Notes under the pieces: generated by a model | What the model was told of the DNA's origin: nothing | The model's input: only the letters and a program-made list of their open reading frames with translations | Databases searched by the model: none | Shown here: positions 17,747 to 25,107 of the stretch, piece after piece | Layout of the letters: the number at the start of each line of letters is the position of its first letter | Numbering within the stretch: the stretch's first letter is position 1 | Assembly: GCA_903881085.1 (NCBI GenBank) | Contig: CAIRSA010000521.1 | Span: 1-45,340 of the forward strand | Direction: 5' to 3' | DNA from: an uncultured Acidobacteriia bacterium | GTDB lineage: Bacteria; Acidobacteriota; Terriglobia; Bryobacterales; Bryobacteraceae | Length of the DNA: 45,340 nucleotides | Translations under genes and position numbers: made by a program

Positions 17747-18178
17747 ATGTTTTTCCGTAGAGAGCGCCAGCGCGAGATTACTTTTGACGACCGCATTGCC
17801 GAACTGCGCAAGCAGGGTTTCAGTGCCGATTCTATTGGGGCAGGGAAGACGCGCGTCAGCCGCAAGGGCTGCGCCGCTATTGTCACCAGCGTGGACAATA
17901 AGCCGCAGGTTGGCCTCAGCGGCATCCTCGTGGGCAGCGAAGTTGCCATCCTGGTCGATGGCGGTTACCAGAAATTCTTCCAGACTCCCGACGGCCACAA
18001 GTACCCCGCACTCGCCTCGCACCTCACGGCGATGCACGCCTTCATGGAAGATATGGTGGAAGGTTTGGGTCTGGAAAGCTACTACAACAAGGCGCTCGGC
18101 ACCGTCTGTGAAAGCCACATGTACGACCGCGTGAAAGACCGCGATCGCGGCGTCGCCCATCAGGCCTGGGAAAAATAG
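17747..18178 (+). CDS. conserved-looking cytoplasmic protein, function unknown
   Basis: A 143-aa soluble protein that I do not recognise. It starts with a basic stretch (MFFRRERQREITFDDRIAEL), has no signal peptide or membrane helix, and shows a compact alpha-beta pattern including GLSGILVGSEVAILVDGGYQ and an acidic helix around MHAFMEDMVEGLGLES. Its coding character is good: third positions are GC-rich and the frame is full. It starts 21 bases from the divergent glpK, shares its -10 element, and is followed 27 bases later by a secreted hydrolase on the same strand, with which it may be cotranscribed. Confidence 0.75.
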   Translation: MFFRRERQREITFDDRIAELRKQGFSADSIGAGKTRVSRKGCAAIVTSVDNKPQVGLSGILVGSEVAILVDGGYQKFFQTPDGHKYPALASHLTAMHAFMEDMVEGLGLESYYNKALGTVCESHMYDRVKDRDRGVAHQAWEK

Positions 18179-18205
18179 TCCCCGCTTGCGATACGCTGTA
18201 TAGGC

Positions 18206-20167
18206 ATGCGTATTGTTAGCCTCTTCCTCTTTTCACTCTCTTTTTGCTTCGCCGCGGAGAAGCCAGTTCCGCCGCTAGGCGTTCCCGTGCCCGCGGCGGA
18301 CCGCGCCGTGCTTGAATCCGGACTCGCCGAACTCAGCGCAATGATTGCCAAGCTGCCCGAGTCGCCGCTGAAGGCTGACGTGCGCGTCTATCATGACGCC
18401 GTGAAGATCGCCCTCACCTACAACGAATTCTTCAAGGCAGATGAGATCAAGAAGGCCAAAGACGCTTTGGTCATCGGTAAGGAACGCGCCGCGCAACTCG
18501 CTGCCGGTAAGCCGCAGTGGGCGCAATCGCCAGGCCTCATCGTGCGTGGGTATGTTTCGAAGATCGATAAGAGCGTGCAGCCATATGGCCTCGTCGTCCC
18601 GCCCAGCTACCGCGAAAACTCCGGCCGAAAGTGGCGTCTCGATACCTGGTTCCACGGCCGCGGTGAAACCCTCAGCGAACTGAACTTCATCTCCGACCGC
18701 GGGCGCTCGCCCGGAGAGTTCACGCCGCACGATACCATCGTGCTCCATCTCTACGGCCGCTATTGCAACGCCAATAAGATGGCCGGCGAAGTCGATCTCT
18801 TCGAAGCGCTCGACTCCGTGAAGAAGCACTACCCCATCGACGAGAACCGCATCATCGTGCGAGGCTTCAGCATGGGCGGCGCAGCTGCATGGTCGATTGG
18901 AGCGCACTACGCAGGGCTGTGGGCCGCCGCTGCGCCTGGAGCGGGTTTCAGTGAGACCGCCGACTTTCTCAAGGTGTTTCAGAACGAGGTGGTGAAGCCC
19001 ACCTGGTGGGAGATCAAGTTGTGGCACCAGTACGACGCTACTGACTACGCCATCAACTTCTTCAATACCCCGGTGGTCGCTTATAGCGGAGAGATCGATA
19101 AGCAGAAACAGGCCGCCGACATGATGGCGAAGGCGCTCGCTGCCGAAGGCCTGACGATGAAGCATATCATCGGCCCCAACACCGCCCACAAGTATCATCC
19201 CGATTCCAAACCGATCCTCAACGCGTCCCTCGATTCCATCGCCGACATCGGCCGCGACCCGTATCCACGCAAGATCCGCTTCACCACGTTCACCCTGCGC
19301 TACAACAAGATGAAATGGGTCGTTGCTGATGAACTCGCGAAGCATTGGGAGCGCGCCCGCATCGATGCCGAGATCACCGGCGACTCTGGCGTCGACGTGA
19401 AGACCGTCAACGTCAACGCCTTCAGCTTCAACTTTGGCTCGGGCGGCGCGAAGCTCGATCCTTCGCGCAAAGTCGCCGTCACCATCGACGGCCAGCGCGT
19501 GCTGGCCGCACCTCCGCTGACCGACCGCTCGTGGGCCGTCCACTTCCGCCGCAACGCCGGCAAGTGGGGACTCGAAACCGAACAGGCCGGCCTTCGCAAG
19601 CGCCATGGTATGCAGGGGCCGGTTGACGACGCATTCTTCAATGCGTTCCTCATGGTGAAGCCTACGGGTACAGCCCAATCGCCTGCTGTTGGCGCGTGGG
19701 TCGCGGCCGAGTCCGCACACGCCATCACCGAATGGCGCCGCCAGTTCCGCGGCGAAGCGCAGGTGAAGAACGATTCCGAAGTGACCGATGCCGACATTGC
19801 CGCCAACAATCTGGTACTTTGGGGCGATCCATCGAGCAACAAGATCCTAGCCCGTATAGCCGCGCAACTGCCCGTGAAATGGACCGCCGATGCAGTGGAG
19901 GTCAACGGCAAGAAGTACAGCGCCGCCGATCACGGCCTGGTGCTGATCTATCCCAATCCGCTCAACCCCAAGAAATACGTGGTGCTCAACAGCGGCTTCA
20001 CCTTCCGCGAATACGACTACCTGAACAACGCGCGCCAGATCCCCAAACTGCCCGACTACGCAGTGGTCGATACGCGCACGCCGCCCGATTCGCGCTGGAC
20101 CGGCAAGATCGTCGACGCCGGCTTCTTTGGGGAGAAGTGGGAACTGCTGGCCAACGGCGGGAAGTAA
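18206..20167 (+). CDS. secreted alpha/beta hydrolase (prolyl-oligopeptidase/esterase-like)
   Basis: A 653-aa exported enzyme. Signal peptide MRIVSLFLFSLSFCFAAE precedes a helical region (about 30-105) and an alpha/beta-hydrolase core. The nucleophile elbow is GFSMGG (S222), the acid is probably in YSGEID (D298 or E296), and the histidine is in NTAHKYH (H328), in the right order for a catalytic triad. LDTWFHGRGE supplies a likely oxyanion strand. The C-terminal 300 residues form an unrecognised beta-rich region. This layout is seen in acidobacterial and planctomycete S9-like or acetyl-xylan-esterase-like proteins; the substrate is unknown. The stop codon TAA at 20165-20167 directly abuts the palindromic element at 20168. 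Confidence 0.87.
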   Translation: MRIVSLFLFSLSFCFAAEKPVPPLGVPVPAADRAVLESGLAELSAMIAKLPESPLKADVRVYHDAVKIALTYNEFFKADEIKKAKDALVIGKERAAQLAAGKPQWAQSPGLIVRGYVSKIDKSVQPYGLVVPPSYRENSGRKWRLDTWFHGRGETLSELNFISDRGRSPGEFTPHDTIVLHLYGRYCNANKMAGEVDLFEALDSVKKHYPIDENRIIVRGFSMGGAAAWSIGAHYAGLWAAAAPGAGFSETADFLKVFQNEVVKPTWWEIKLWHQYDATDYAINFFNTPVVAYSGEIDKQKQAADMMAKALAAEGLTMKHIIGPNTAHKYHPDSKPILNASLDSIADIGRDPYPRKIRFTTFTLRYNKMKWVVADELAKHWERARIDAEITGDSGVDVKTVNVNAFSFNFGSGGAKLDPSRKVAVTIDGQRVLAAPPLTDRSWAVHFRRNAGKWGLETEQAGLRKRHGMQGPVDDAFFNAFLMVKPTGTAQSPAVGAWVAAESAHAITEWRRQFRGEAQVKNDSEVTDADIAANNLVLWGDPSSNKILARIAAQLPVKWTADAVEVNGKKYSAADHGLVLIYPNPLNPKKYVVLNSGFTFREYDYLNNARQIPKLPDYAVVDTRTPPDSRWTGKIVDAGFFGEKWELLANGGK

Positions 20168-20489
20168 CGGATTACACAAAAATAACTTCACATTGACTGC
20201 GCGGGCTCGCGTGGCGCGGCAGAGTGGGACTCCAATGTCGCTTACATTGACTAGAACGACGCGTCGCATTTGGGGTCTGACACCTTTTTTCTGCCGTATT
20301 CTTGTCCGCCATAGCTTTAGCGAAGGTGGATGCCGAAAATGGGCTGTCTGACCCCAATTGCCCTCCACCGCAATGCCCCAATGAATCGCTTACCAAATCG
20401 GAAGCTCGCCTCATCAACGTAATGTAAGCGACATTGGAGTGGGGCTATGCGCCACGTCGATGGCTGTGAAGTTATTTTTGCGTGGTCCC
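20168..20489. mobile_element. 322-bp nested palindromic element (MITE/REPIN-like)
   Basis: This intergenic block between convergent genes folds back on itself at several levels. The outer arms 20169-20192 and 20465-20488 match inverted at 21 of 24 positions, including a perfect 16-bp core (20177-20192 / 20465-20480). A perfect 20-bp inverted pair lies inside (20229-20248 / 20421-20440), then TGGGGTCTGACA (20271-20282) against TGTCTGACCCCA (20345-20356), then a central hairpin (about 20305-20330). TAA flanks both sides (20165-20167, 20490-20492), compatible with a 3-bp target duplication, although the left copy is also a stop codon. No transposase is present, so movement in trans would be required. 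It could also serve as a bidirectional transcription barrier. Confidence 0.65.
20378..20437. repeat. 60-bp intergenic repeat, copy 2
   Basis: Matches 1-60 at 57 of 60 bases in the same orientation. Here it forms most of the right arm of the 322-bp palindromic element; the last 17 bases of the unit also occur inverted at 20232-20248. Its own ends form an imperfect inverted repeat. Confidence 0.8.
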
Positions 20490-20496
20490 TAATGGC

Positions 20497-20886
20497 TTAC
20501 ACTTCGACTTTGTAATCCAGGTTGTGCTCGTCGCCGGGCAGGCCGCGGAAGCCCCAGTTGTGCCTCGGCGTTTCGAAGATGGTGATTTCCAAATCTGCGG
20601 GAGCGATCCCAAGCTCTGCTTCGAACCGCACGAACAGCAGCCTGATCAACGTTTTCTTCGCCATGATGCTGCGGCCTTCGAACATGCTGAATTCGATGAT
20701 GGTGTACTTCTCGGTCCGCCCTGTTGGGTAAAAGAACTCGTCGCGTTCGAGCTGAAAGAATCGATGCGCCCGCTTGTCTTTCGGATACCGCAGCGCATCC
20801 ATCACGCACGCATGAATGACATCCGACATGGCTGGAATCAGCGGCCCGAGATGGCTACGCAGCCCATAGATCTTTACTTGTGACAT
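20497..20886 (-). CDS. tautomerase-family protein
   Basis: A 129-aa protein of the tautomerase superfamily (resembling Tautomerase_2), recognised from KIYGLRSHLGPLIPAMSDVI, the central IIEFSMFEGRSIMAKKTLIR and the ending ETPRHNWGFRGLPGDE. Small homo-oligomeric enzymes of this fold use an N-terminal proline as catalytic base. Here the residue after Met is Ser, so proline-1 chemistry seems absent unless the start is misplaced; no upstream in-frame proline start is evident. It starts 7 bases after the marR gene ends and is the last gene of that operon. The substrate is unknown. Confidence 0.82.
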   Translation of the reverse strand: MSQVKIYGLRSHLGPLIPAMSDVIHACVMDALRYPKDKRAHRFFQLERDEFFYPTGRTEKYTIIEFSMFEGRSIMAKKTLIRLLFVRFEAELGIAPADLEITIFETPRHNWGFRGLPGDEHNLDYKVEV

Positions 20887-20893
20887 AGACCTA

Positions 20894-21349
20894 CTATTCT
20901 ACTTTTAGCGCCGTATGCGCTGCCCGCGCGGCGACGGCAAATGCTTTCGTGACGGCATCCCACTGTGCCGCCGTCATCGCATCGCGCAACCGTTGCTGCG
21001 CCCGCGTCCATGCTGGCTTCGCGGTTGACAGCAACTTGCGCCCCGCGGCACTCATTACATAGCCACGTTCTCGCTTGTCTTCGGCAGGTGACAGATTGAT
21101 CCAGCCCTTTCGCTTCATCAGGCTCAGGTTACGAGAGAGCGTTGTCTTGTCGAAGCCGAGTGCCTCACCCAGGACATTGTGTCCGCACCCCGGATGGCTT
21201 TTCAGCGCAGTTAACAGCGCGAATTGAGAGGGCTCCAAATGAGTCCCCATCTCCTGCGCGTAGAGCTGCGTGATCAAGCGCGAAGTGCGGCGCACGCTGG
21301 CGCAAGCGCACTCAAGGTCAGGCAATGTTGGTGGTTGTGATCTTTTCAT
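20894..21349 (-). CDS. MarR-family transcriptional regulator
   Basis: A 151-aa winged-helix repressor. The HTH and wing are seen in SQFALLTALKSHPGCGHNVL, LGFDKTTLSRNLSLMKRKG and INLSPAEDKRERGYVMSAAG (the D-x-R-x-x wing). A cysteine-containing N-terminus (LECACASVRRTSR) could be redox- or ligand-sensitive, as in some MarR proteins, but this is inference. It sits between the exported small protein and the tautomerase in one operon, and an 18-bp palindrome of MarR-operator type lies at the promoter (21767-21784), so autoregulation of the three genes is likely. Confidence 0.92.
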   Translation of the reverse strand: MKRSQPPTLPDLECACASVRRTSRLITQLYAQEMGTHLEPSQFALLTALKSHPGCGHNVLGEALGFDKTTLSRNLSLMKRKGWINLSPAEDKRERGYVMSAAGRKLLSTAKPAWTRAQQRLRDAMTAAQWDAVTKAFAVAARAAHTALKVE

Positions 21350-21376
21350 AGGAGGACGACCTGGTCCTGCGCCGCC

Positions 21377-21775
21377 CTACTTAGCGGCCGGCTGCATTAG
21401 AATGCGCAGCGGCGTCAACGGCCCAAGCGGCATGTAGTCGAACGTAGCAAAGTTCCCCTTTAACAACGGCAGCGCTTCCAGGATTTCCTTCGCCTCGTCC
21501 ACTGTCTTGCAGTTCATCAGGAATACCACGCCCTTGCTGTCGCCGCGCACATACCACTGCTCGATCTTGCCGTCGAGGTAAAGCTGGACGGTATCGCGCA
21601 CTTCGCCGGGCATGACTTTCATCATCTCCTCGCGCGAGATGCCCGCTTTCACGGTCAGCGTGGCCAGAACCTTGGTCACGGTTGGTTTCATTGTGGATTG
21701 AGCCTGCAAGCCGCTCGTCCCGGCAAAGAGGGCCGTCGCCAGCAGGAAGGTTGCGCGCATGGAAAGTAGTTGCAT
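21377..21775 (-). CDS. exported YciI/muconolactone-isomerase-like small protein
   Basis: A 132-aa exported protein. The signal peptide (MRATFLLATALFAGTSGLQAQ core) is followed by an approximately 100-residue ferredoxin-like alpha-beta domain (KVLATLTVKAGISREEMMKV, GDSKGVVFLMNCKTVDEAKE, LEALPLLKGNFATFDYMPLG), similar to YciI and muconolactone delta-isomerase-like proteins annotated near MarR genes. Enzymatic function is unproven. The start is ambiguous: ATG at 21775 lies inside the palindrome, 8 bases after a TACAAT box (leaderless); ATG at 21760 gives a shorter signal peptide; TTG at 21781 is also open. None has a Shine-Dalgarno. First gene of the marR operon. Confidence 0.75.
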   Translation of the reverse strand: MQLLSMRATFLLATALFAGTSGLQAQSTMKPTVTKVLATLTVKAGISREEMMKVMPGEVRDTVQLYLDGKIEQWYVRGDSKGVVFLMNCKTVDEAKEILEALPLLKGNFATFDYMPLGPLTPLRILMQPAAK

Positions 21776-21784
21776 ATGCAACTA
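21767..21784. promoter_or_regulatory. 18-bp perfect palindrome, likely MarR operator
   Basis: TAGTTGCATATGCAACTA is a perfect palindrome of the size and composition bound by MarR dimers. It abuts a -10-like TACAAT on the minus strand (21789-21784) and covers the expected transcription start and first codons of the operon containing marR. A repressor bound here would block initiation. Confidence 0.7.
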
Positions 21785-21795
21785 TTGTAGCGCGC

Positions 21796-22320
21796 CTACA
21801 ACTTCTCAAACTCAAACGTCATCACCTTGCCGCGCACTACATAGCACAGGTAGTGTTCCCAGAATTTGCGGAAGCGCGGAACGTGGTTCACCAGGAACTC
21901 AAACCCCATGTATCGCCACAGTGCGAGCAACTTCACGCGGACCGAAATCTCTTTTAAGCGGCACTGGGAATAATAACCAAACCCTGCGTTATCCTCGCCG
22001 AAGTAGCGGAACGAGTAGCTGTTCAAATGCCAGCGGTGCGTGGGGTCGCAGAACGAACTGAAGTCCGTATAATGCGGCGTCTCCATCACAATGCGCCCGC
22101 CCTTGCGCAGCAGACGGTGGAACTCTTCCACCGTCCGCACCACATCACCGACATGTTCAATCACGTGGATCGCCCGCACCTGATCGAAGCTCGCGTCCTC
22201 CAGCGGCCACGGGAACTGGTCCAGGTCCCAAATCACGTCCGCCTTTGTCGCCGGATTCTTATCGATGCCAACCGCGCCCGGGAACTTCTTGATACCGCAT
22301 CCAACATCCAGTATTCGCAT
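21796..22320 (-). CDS. SAM-dependent class I methyltransferase
   Basis: A 174-aa methyltransferase of the Methyltransf_11 type. The SAM-binding motif I is at the very N-terminus (ILDVGCGIKKFPGAVGIDKN), the acidic motif II follows in VIWDLDQFPW, and DASFDQVRAIHVIEHVGD is the motif IV region typical of this family, then LLRKGGRIVMETPHY. The C-terminal third (FRKFWEHYLCYVVRGKVMTF) is a hydrophobic cap. It is short for the family but motif-complete. The substrate is unknown. It starts 10 bases after the GlcG-like gene and is the last gene of the long operon starting at 29831; its end overlaps the promoter region of the marR operon. Confidence 0.88.
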   Translation of the reverse strand: MRILDVGCGIKKFPGAVGIDKNPATKADVIWDLDQFPWPLEDASFDQVRAIHVIEHVGDVVRTVEEFHRLLRKGGRIVMETPHYTDFSSFCDPTHRWHLNSYSFRYFGEDNAGFGYYSQCRLKEISVRVKLLALWRYMGFEFLVNHVPRFRKFWEHYLCYVVRGKVMTFEFEKL

Positions 22321-22330
22321 TCGACGAAGT

Positions 22331-22795
22331 CTACTTCATCTTCTCGAATACTTTGACTGCGGCCTCGGCCACCTTGCCGTCTTCAGGGGCCTGTCCGCCG
22401 CTGACGCCGATTGCACCAATCACGATGCCATCTCTCATCAGCGGAATGCCGCCTTCAATGGGCATGGCTCCGGGCAGCTTCAGAATAGCCTGTCGTCCGC
22501 CCACCAACGCATCTTCAAACGCCTTTGTTGGGCGCTTGAACTTCACTGCGCTTTGCGCCTTGGCAATGGCCACGTCAATGCTGCCGATCTGGGTGGTGTC
22601 CATCTTTTGCAGATAAACCAGGTTGCCGCCGTCATCCACAATCACGATCACCATGGTCCACTTGTTGGCAATCGCCGCCTTCTCCGCCGCGGCTGCGATC
22701 TGCTTGGCCGCTTCCAGCGTCATCGAAGTTTTAGTTCCCAACTGCGCGAAGGCAGCCACGGAACAGAGCATCATCAATAAAGAAATCAGTTTCAT
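22331..22795 (-). CDS. exported GlcG/HbpS-family protein (DUF336)
   Basis: A 154-aa protein with signal peptide MKLISLLMMLCSVAAFAQ and a full GlcG/HbpS (DUF336) domain: MTLEAAKQIAAAAEKAA, VIVDDGGNLVYLQKMD, IAKAQSAVKFKRPTKAFED, GGIPLMRDGIVIGAIGVSGG. In Streptomyces HbpS is an extracellular haem- and iron-binding protein; many relatives are exported proteins of unknown role. Haem or metal binding would fit the metal ATPase upstream in the operon, but that is inference. AGAGGA lies 5 bases before the ATG. It is 9 bases downstream of the preceding gene. Confidence 0.9.
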   Translation of the reverse strand: MKLISLLMMLCSVAAFAQLGTKTSMTLEAAKQIAAAAEKAAIANKWTMVIVIVDDGGNLVYLQKMDTTQIGSIDVAIAKAQSAVKFKRPTKAFEDALVGGRQAILKLPGAMPIEGGIPLMRDGIVIGAIGVSGGQAPEDGKVAEAAVKVFEKMK

Positions 22796-22804
22796 CTTGT
22801 CCTC

Positions 22805-23305
22805 TCATTGTACCGGCGTGCCGTACGGAATCAGCGTTTTCACACGCTCCGTCGCATCCACACGGGCGATCTTCCAACCGGAGCCAGCCTTTTCAAGGTA
22901 CATGAACTGCACCTCGTTCCGCTCCTGATACACAAACTCAATCCGGACCTTCACTTCGCGATCGGTCAACACCTGCGGCTCATTGATCGCCACGCCTTTG
23001 ATGGGGGCGTTCGAATCCTTCAGGTACTTGATGAACCCATCTTTGCCAGTCTCGTTCACCGACTGTTCCAACGAGGTTAGCATCTGCCCCGTGTAGCAGG
23101 CCAGATACTTCGCCGGGTCACCATCGCGCGCCGCATCGAGCATTGCGTAGATCGTATCCTGTGGCGTAGGGTCCGCTTTCGGTTGCATCACTGCCGGCGC
23201 CGAAACCGTGGGCATCTGCCACTTCACGCTACGACCGGCCACGACCGCGCCGACACCTGCCAGAACCGCAAGCGTTACGATCTGGGCTTTGCGCTCCTTG
23301 GTCAC
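22805..23305 (-). CDS. membrane-anchored NTF2/SnoaL-like protein, function unknown
   Basis: A 166-aa protein with one N-terminal membrane anchor (about 9-24, IVTLAVLAGVGAVVAG) and an exported domain of about 120 residues. The pattern DTIYAMLDAARDGDPAKYLACYTG ... SGWKIARVDATERV resembles NTF2-like/DUF4878 domains, which often sit in periplasmic or lipoprotein accessory subunits. It starts with GTG at 23305, overlapping the stop of the HflK-like gene by 4 bases (GTGA), so it is made together with the SPFH proteins and may be an accessory of their complex. No enzyme motif is seen. Confidence 0.78.
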   Translation of the reverse strand: MTKERKAQIVTLAVLAGVGAVVAGRSVKWQMPTVSAPAVMQPKADPTPQDTIYAMLDAARDGDPAKYLACYTGQMLTSLEQSVNETGKDGFIKYLKDSNAPIKGVAINEPQVLTDREVKVRIEFVYQERNEVQFMYLEKAGSGWKIARVDATERVKTLIPYGTPVQ

Positions 23306-24219
23306 TTCGACTGCTCACCCTTGCGAATAATGGTCAGATCGAGATTGCCGTTGTTGTCGACAATCAGTTTGCGAATCCTCGGCAGCACCTGCTCCATCGC
23401 TTCGGCATAAAGCCGTCGGCCGTTTACATCCGATGCGCGGGCATACTCCGTGGCAACCTGATTGAAGCGCGACGCATCGCCCAACGCCTCATTGATCTTC
23501 TTCTGCTTATACCCGTTGGCGGCTTCGAGCATCTGCTGCGCTTCGCCGCGTGCCTTGGGAATCACGTCGTTCTCGTAGCCCTGCGCTTCACTCACAATGC
23601 GCGCCATGTCGGCCCTTGCGCTGGCCACATCGCGGAAGGCGTCGGCCGCTTCGGGTGGCGGAGCGACGCTCTCGATGTTCACCGACGCGATCAACACGCC
23701 GGAGCGGTAGTCGTTCAACAGCTTCTGTGCCGCGCCGCGCACGGCCTCCTGAATGGCGATCTTTTCGGTAGTCAACACCGCGTCCACATTGCTCGCGGCG
23801 ATGCGGCGTGCCAGTTCCGATTCGACTGCCGCGCCGGTCACTCGGGCGACGTCTTCTGTTTGGAACAGGTAATCGGCCGGTACGCCAACGGAATACTGAA
23901 CCACGGTGCGGATGTGCAAAATGTTTTGGTCGCCAGTGAGGAACTGCGAAGTCACTGGCTGCGTGCGGCCCAGCACGCCATCGGCGACTTCGCCGCCGAC
24001 TACCAGGCGCTGCGTCTGTTGCACTTTCAACTTCGTGACGCGGTCAAGCGGCCACGGCAGTGCAATGTGAATGCCAGGCATGACGCGCGGTTCCACCACT
24101 TTGCCGAAGCGCTGTACCACGGCCTGTTGATCGGCCGACACCAGATACACGCCGGTTAAAATCCAAATGCCAAAGATGGCGCCGGCGATTCTGCGCCGGT
24201 CCCATTCGCGAAAGTTCAT
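23302..24219 (-). CDS. HflK-like SPFH membrane protein (second HflK paralogue)
   Basis: A 305-aa SPFH (stomatin/prohibitin/flotillin/HflK) protein. One N-terminal membrane helix (about 11-29) is followed by DQQAVVQRFGKVVEPRVMPG, the core strands (TGDQNILHIRTVVQYSVGV), VESVAPPPEAADAFRDVASA and a coiled-coil helix rich in Ala, Glu and Lys, ending MEQVLPRIRKLIVDNNGNLD as in HflK. In Escherichia coli HflK and HflC form a large periplasmic cage around the FtsH protease. No ftsH lies in this window. The C-terminal domain is closely similar in layout to the HflK half of the fusion at 25108. ATGA overlap couples it to hflC. Confidence 0.9.
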   Translation of the reverse strand: MNFREWDRRRIAGAIFGIWILTGVYLVSADQQAVVQRFGKVVEPRVMPGIHIALPWPLDRVTKLKVQQTQRLVVGGEVADGVLGRTQPVTSQFLTGDQNILHIRTVVQYSVGVPADYLFQTEDVARVTGAAVESELARRIAASNVDAVLTTEKIAIQEAVRGAAQKLLNDYRSGVLIASVNIESVAPPPEAADAFRDVASARADMARIVSEAQGYENDVIPKARGEAQQMLEAANGYKQKKINEALGDASRFNQVATEYARASDVNGRRLYAEAMEQVLPRIRKLIVDNNGNLDLTIIRKGEQSK

Positions 24220-25106
24220 TGCGCGTTTTCTCCGCGCATCAGAATCTTAAGCAGTTCGGAATCGGAACTCAGAATCGCCGTTGTTTTGTCGTCGAGAATC
24301 TTCTTGTACGCTTCGAGCGTACGCATCAACTTGTAGAAGCGTGGATTGCGTGAATAGGCGTTGCTATAGGTGCGCGTGGATTCCGCGTCGCCTTCGCCTT
24401 TCACTTTTTCCGCTTCTTTGTAGGCGACCGATAACGTCTCTTCCTTTTGCCGGTCGGCGTCGGCGCGAATGCGCAGCGCCTGCTCTTCGCCCTCGGCGCG
24501 ATACTGCCGGGCGATGCGTTCGCGTTCGGCGCGCATGCGGGCATAGACGCTTTGCTTGTTCTGTTCCGGGAGGTTGATGCGCTTGATGCGCACGTCCATC
24601 ACCTGAATGCCGTATTGCTCCAACGCAGTGCGCTCGCTACTCGAAGTCAGATTGTCGAGCATTTCGCGAGCCTTGACTGTTTCGAGTGTCGTGGAAATGA
24701 TGGAGTCGAGATCATGCGTACCGAGCGCTGCACTCAAGCCGCTCCACACAATGTCGTGCAACCGCATCTCTGCCGCCACCGGGTCTCCAACAGTTTCCAC
24801 GAATCGCTTGGGATCCTGAATCTTCCACGCCACGTAGCTTTCGATCACCAGGTTCTTCTTGTCGCGCGTGAGGAACTCCGATGGGCGCGGGTTGTAGATG
24901 CGCAGGCGGCGGTCAAAGTAGTTCGCCGATTGGAAGAACCACTTCATGCTCAGGCCGGCTTCGTTCACGGTGTAGACAGGCCGCCCGAACTGGGTGACCA
25001 GTACGAACTCGGTCTCACGCACCGTGAAGAACGTCATCCAAAGAAAGAGCACGGCACCGGCAACGGCCGCCAATGGATAGTATTTCCTGTACTGTTCGAT
25101 GTCCAT
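24216..25106 (-). CDS. hflC: HflC-like SPFH membrane protein
   Basis: A 296-aa SPFH protein with an N-terminal membrane helix (about 11-28), the HflC-type sequence RETEFVLVTQFGRPVYTVNE, SEFLTRDKKNLVIESYVAWK and a helical region with YRAEGEEQALRIRADADRQK. HflC pairs with HflK to form a cage that modulates FtsH. The long open frame allows a start at 25136, but ATG at 25106 lies one base after the stop of the fusion gene (TAAGATG) and begins MDIEQYRKYYPL, so I use it. It is overlapped at its 3' end by the second hflK-like gene, so HflC and both HflK-type proteins are made from one message. Confidence 0.92.
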   Translation of the reverse strand: MDIEQYRKYYPLAAVAGAVLFLWMTFFTVRETEFVLVTQFGRPVYTVNEAGLSMKWFFQSANYFDRRLRIYNPRPSEFLTRDKKNLVIESYVAWKIQDPKRFVETVGDPVAAEMRLHDIVWSGLSAALGTHDLDSIISTTLETVKAREMLDNLTSSSERTALEQYGIQVMDVRIKRINLPEQNKQSVYARMRAERERIARQYRAEGEEQALRIRADADRQKEETLSVAYKEAEKVKGEGDAESTRTYSNAYSRNPRFYKLMRTLEAYKKILDDKTTAILSSDSELLKILMRGENAQ

Positions 25107-25107
25107 C

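Noticed and set aside
18275..19720. 481-codon minus-strand open frame
   Set aside because: Antisense to the secreted alpha/beta hydrolase, whose frame has a signal peptide and a catalytic triad; no motif is seen in the shadow.
20168..20489. Protein-coding gene in the palindromic element
   Set aside because: Short frames (plus 20127-20351, minus 20172-20417) only read through repeat sequence; peptides such as FAKAMADK are what this type of hairpin repeat gives when translated.
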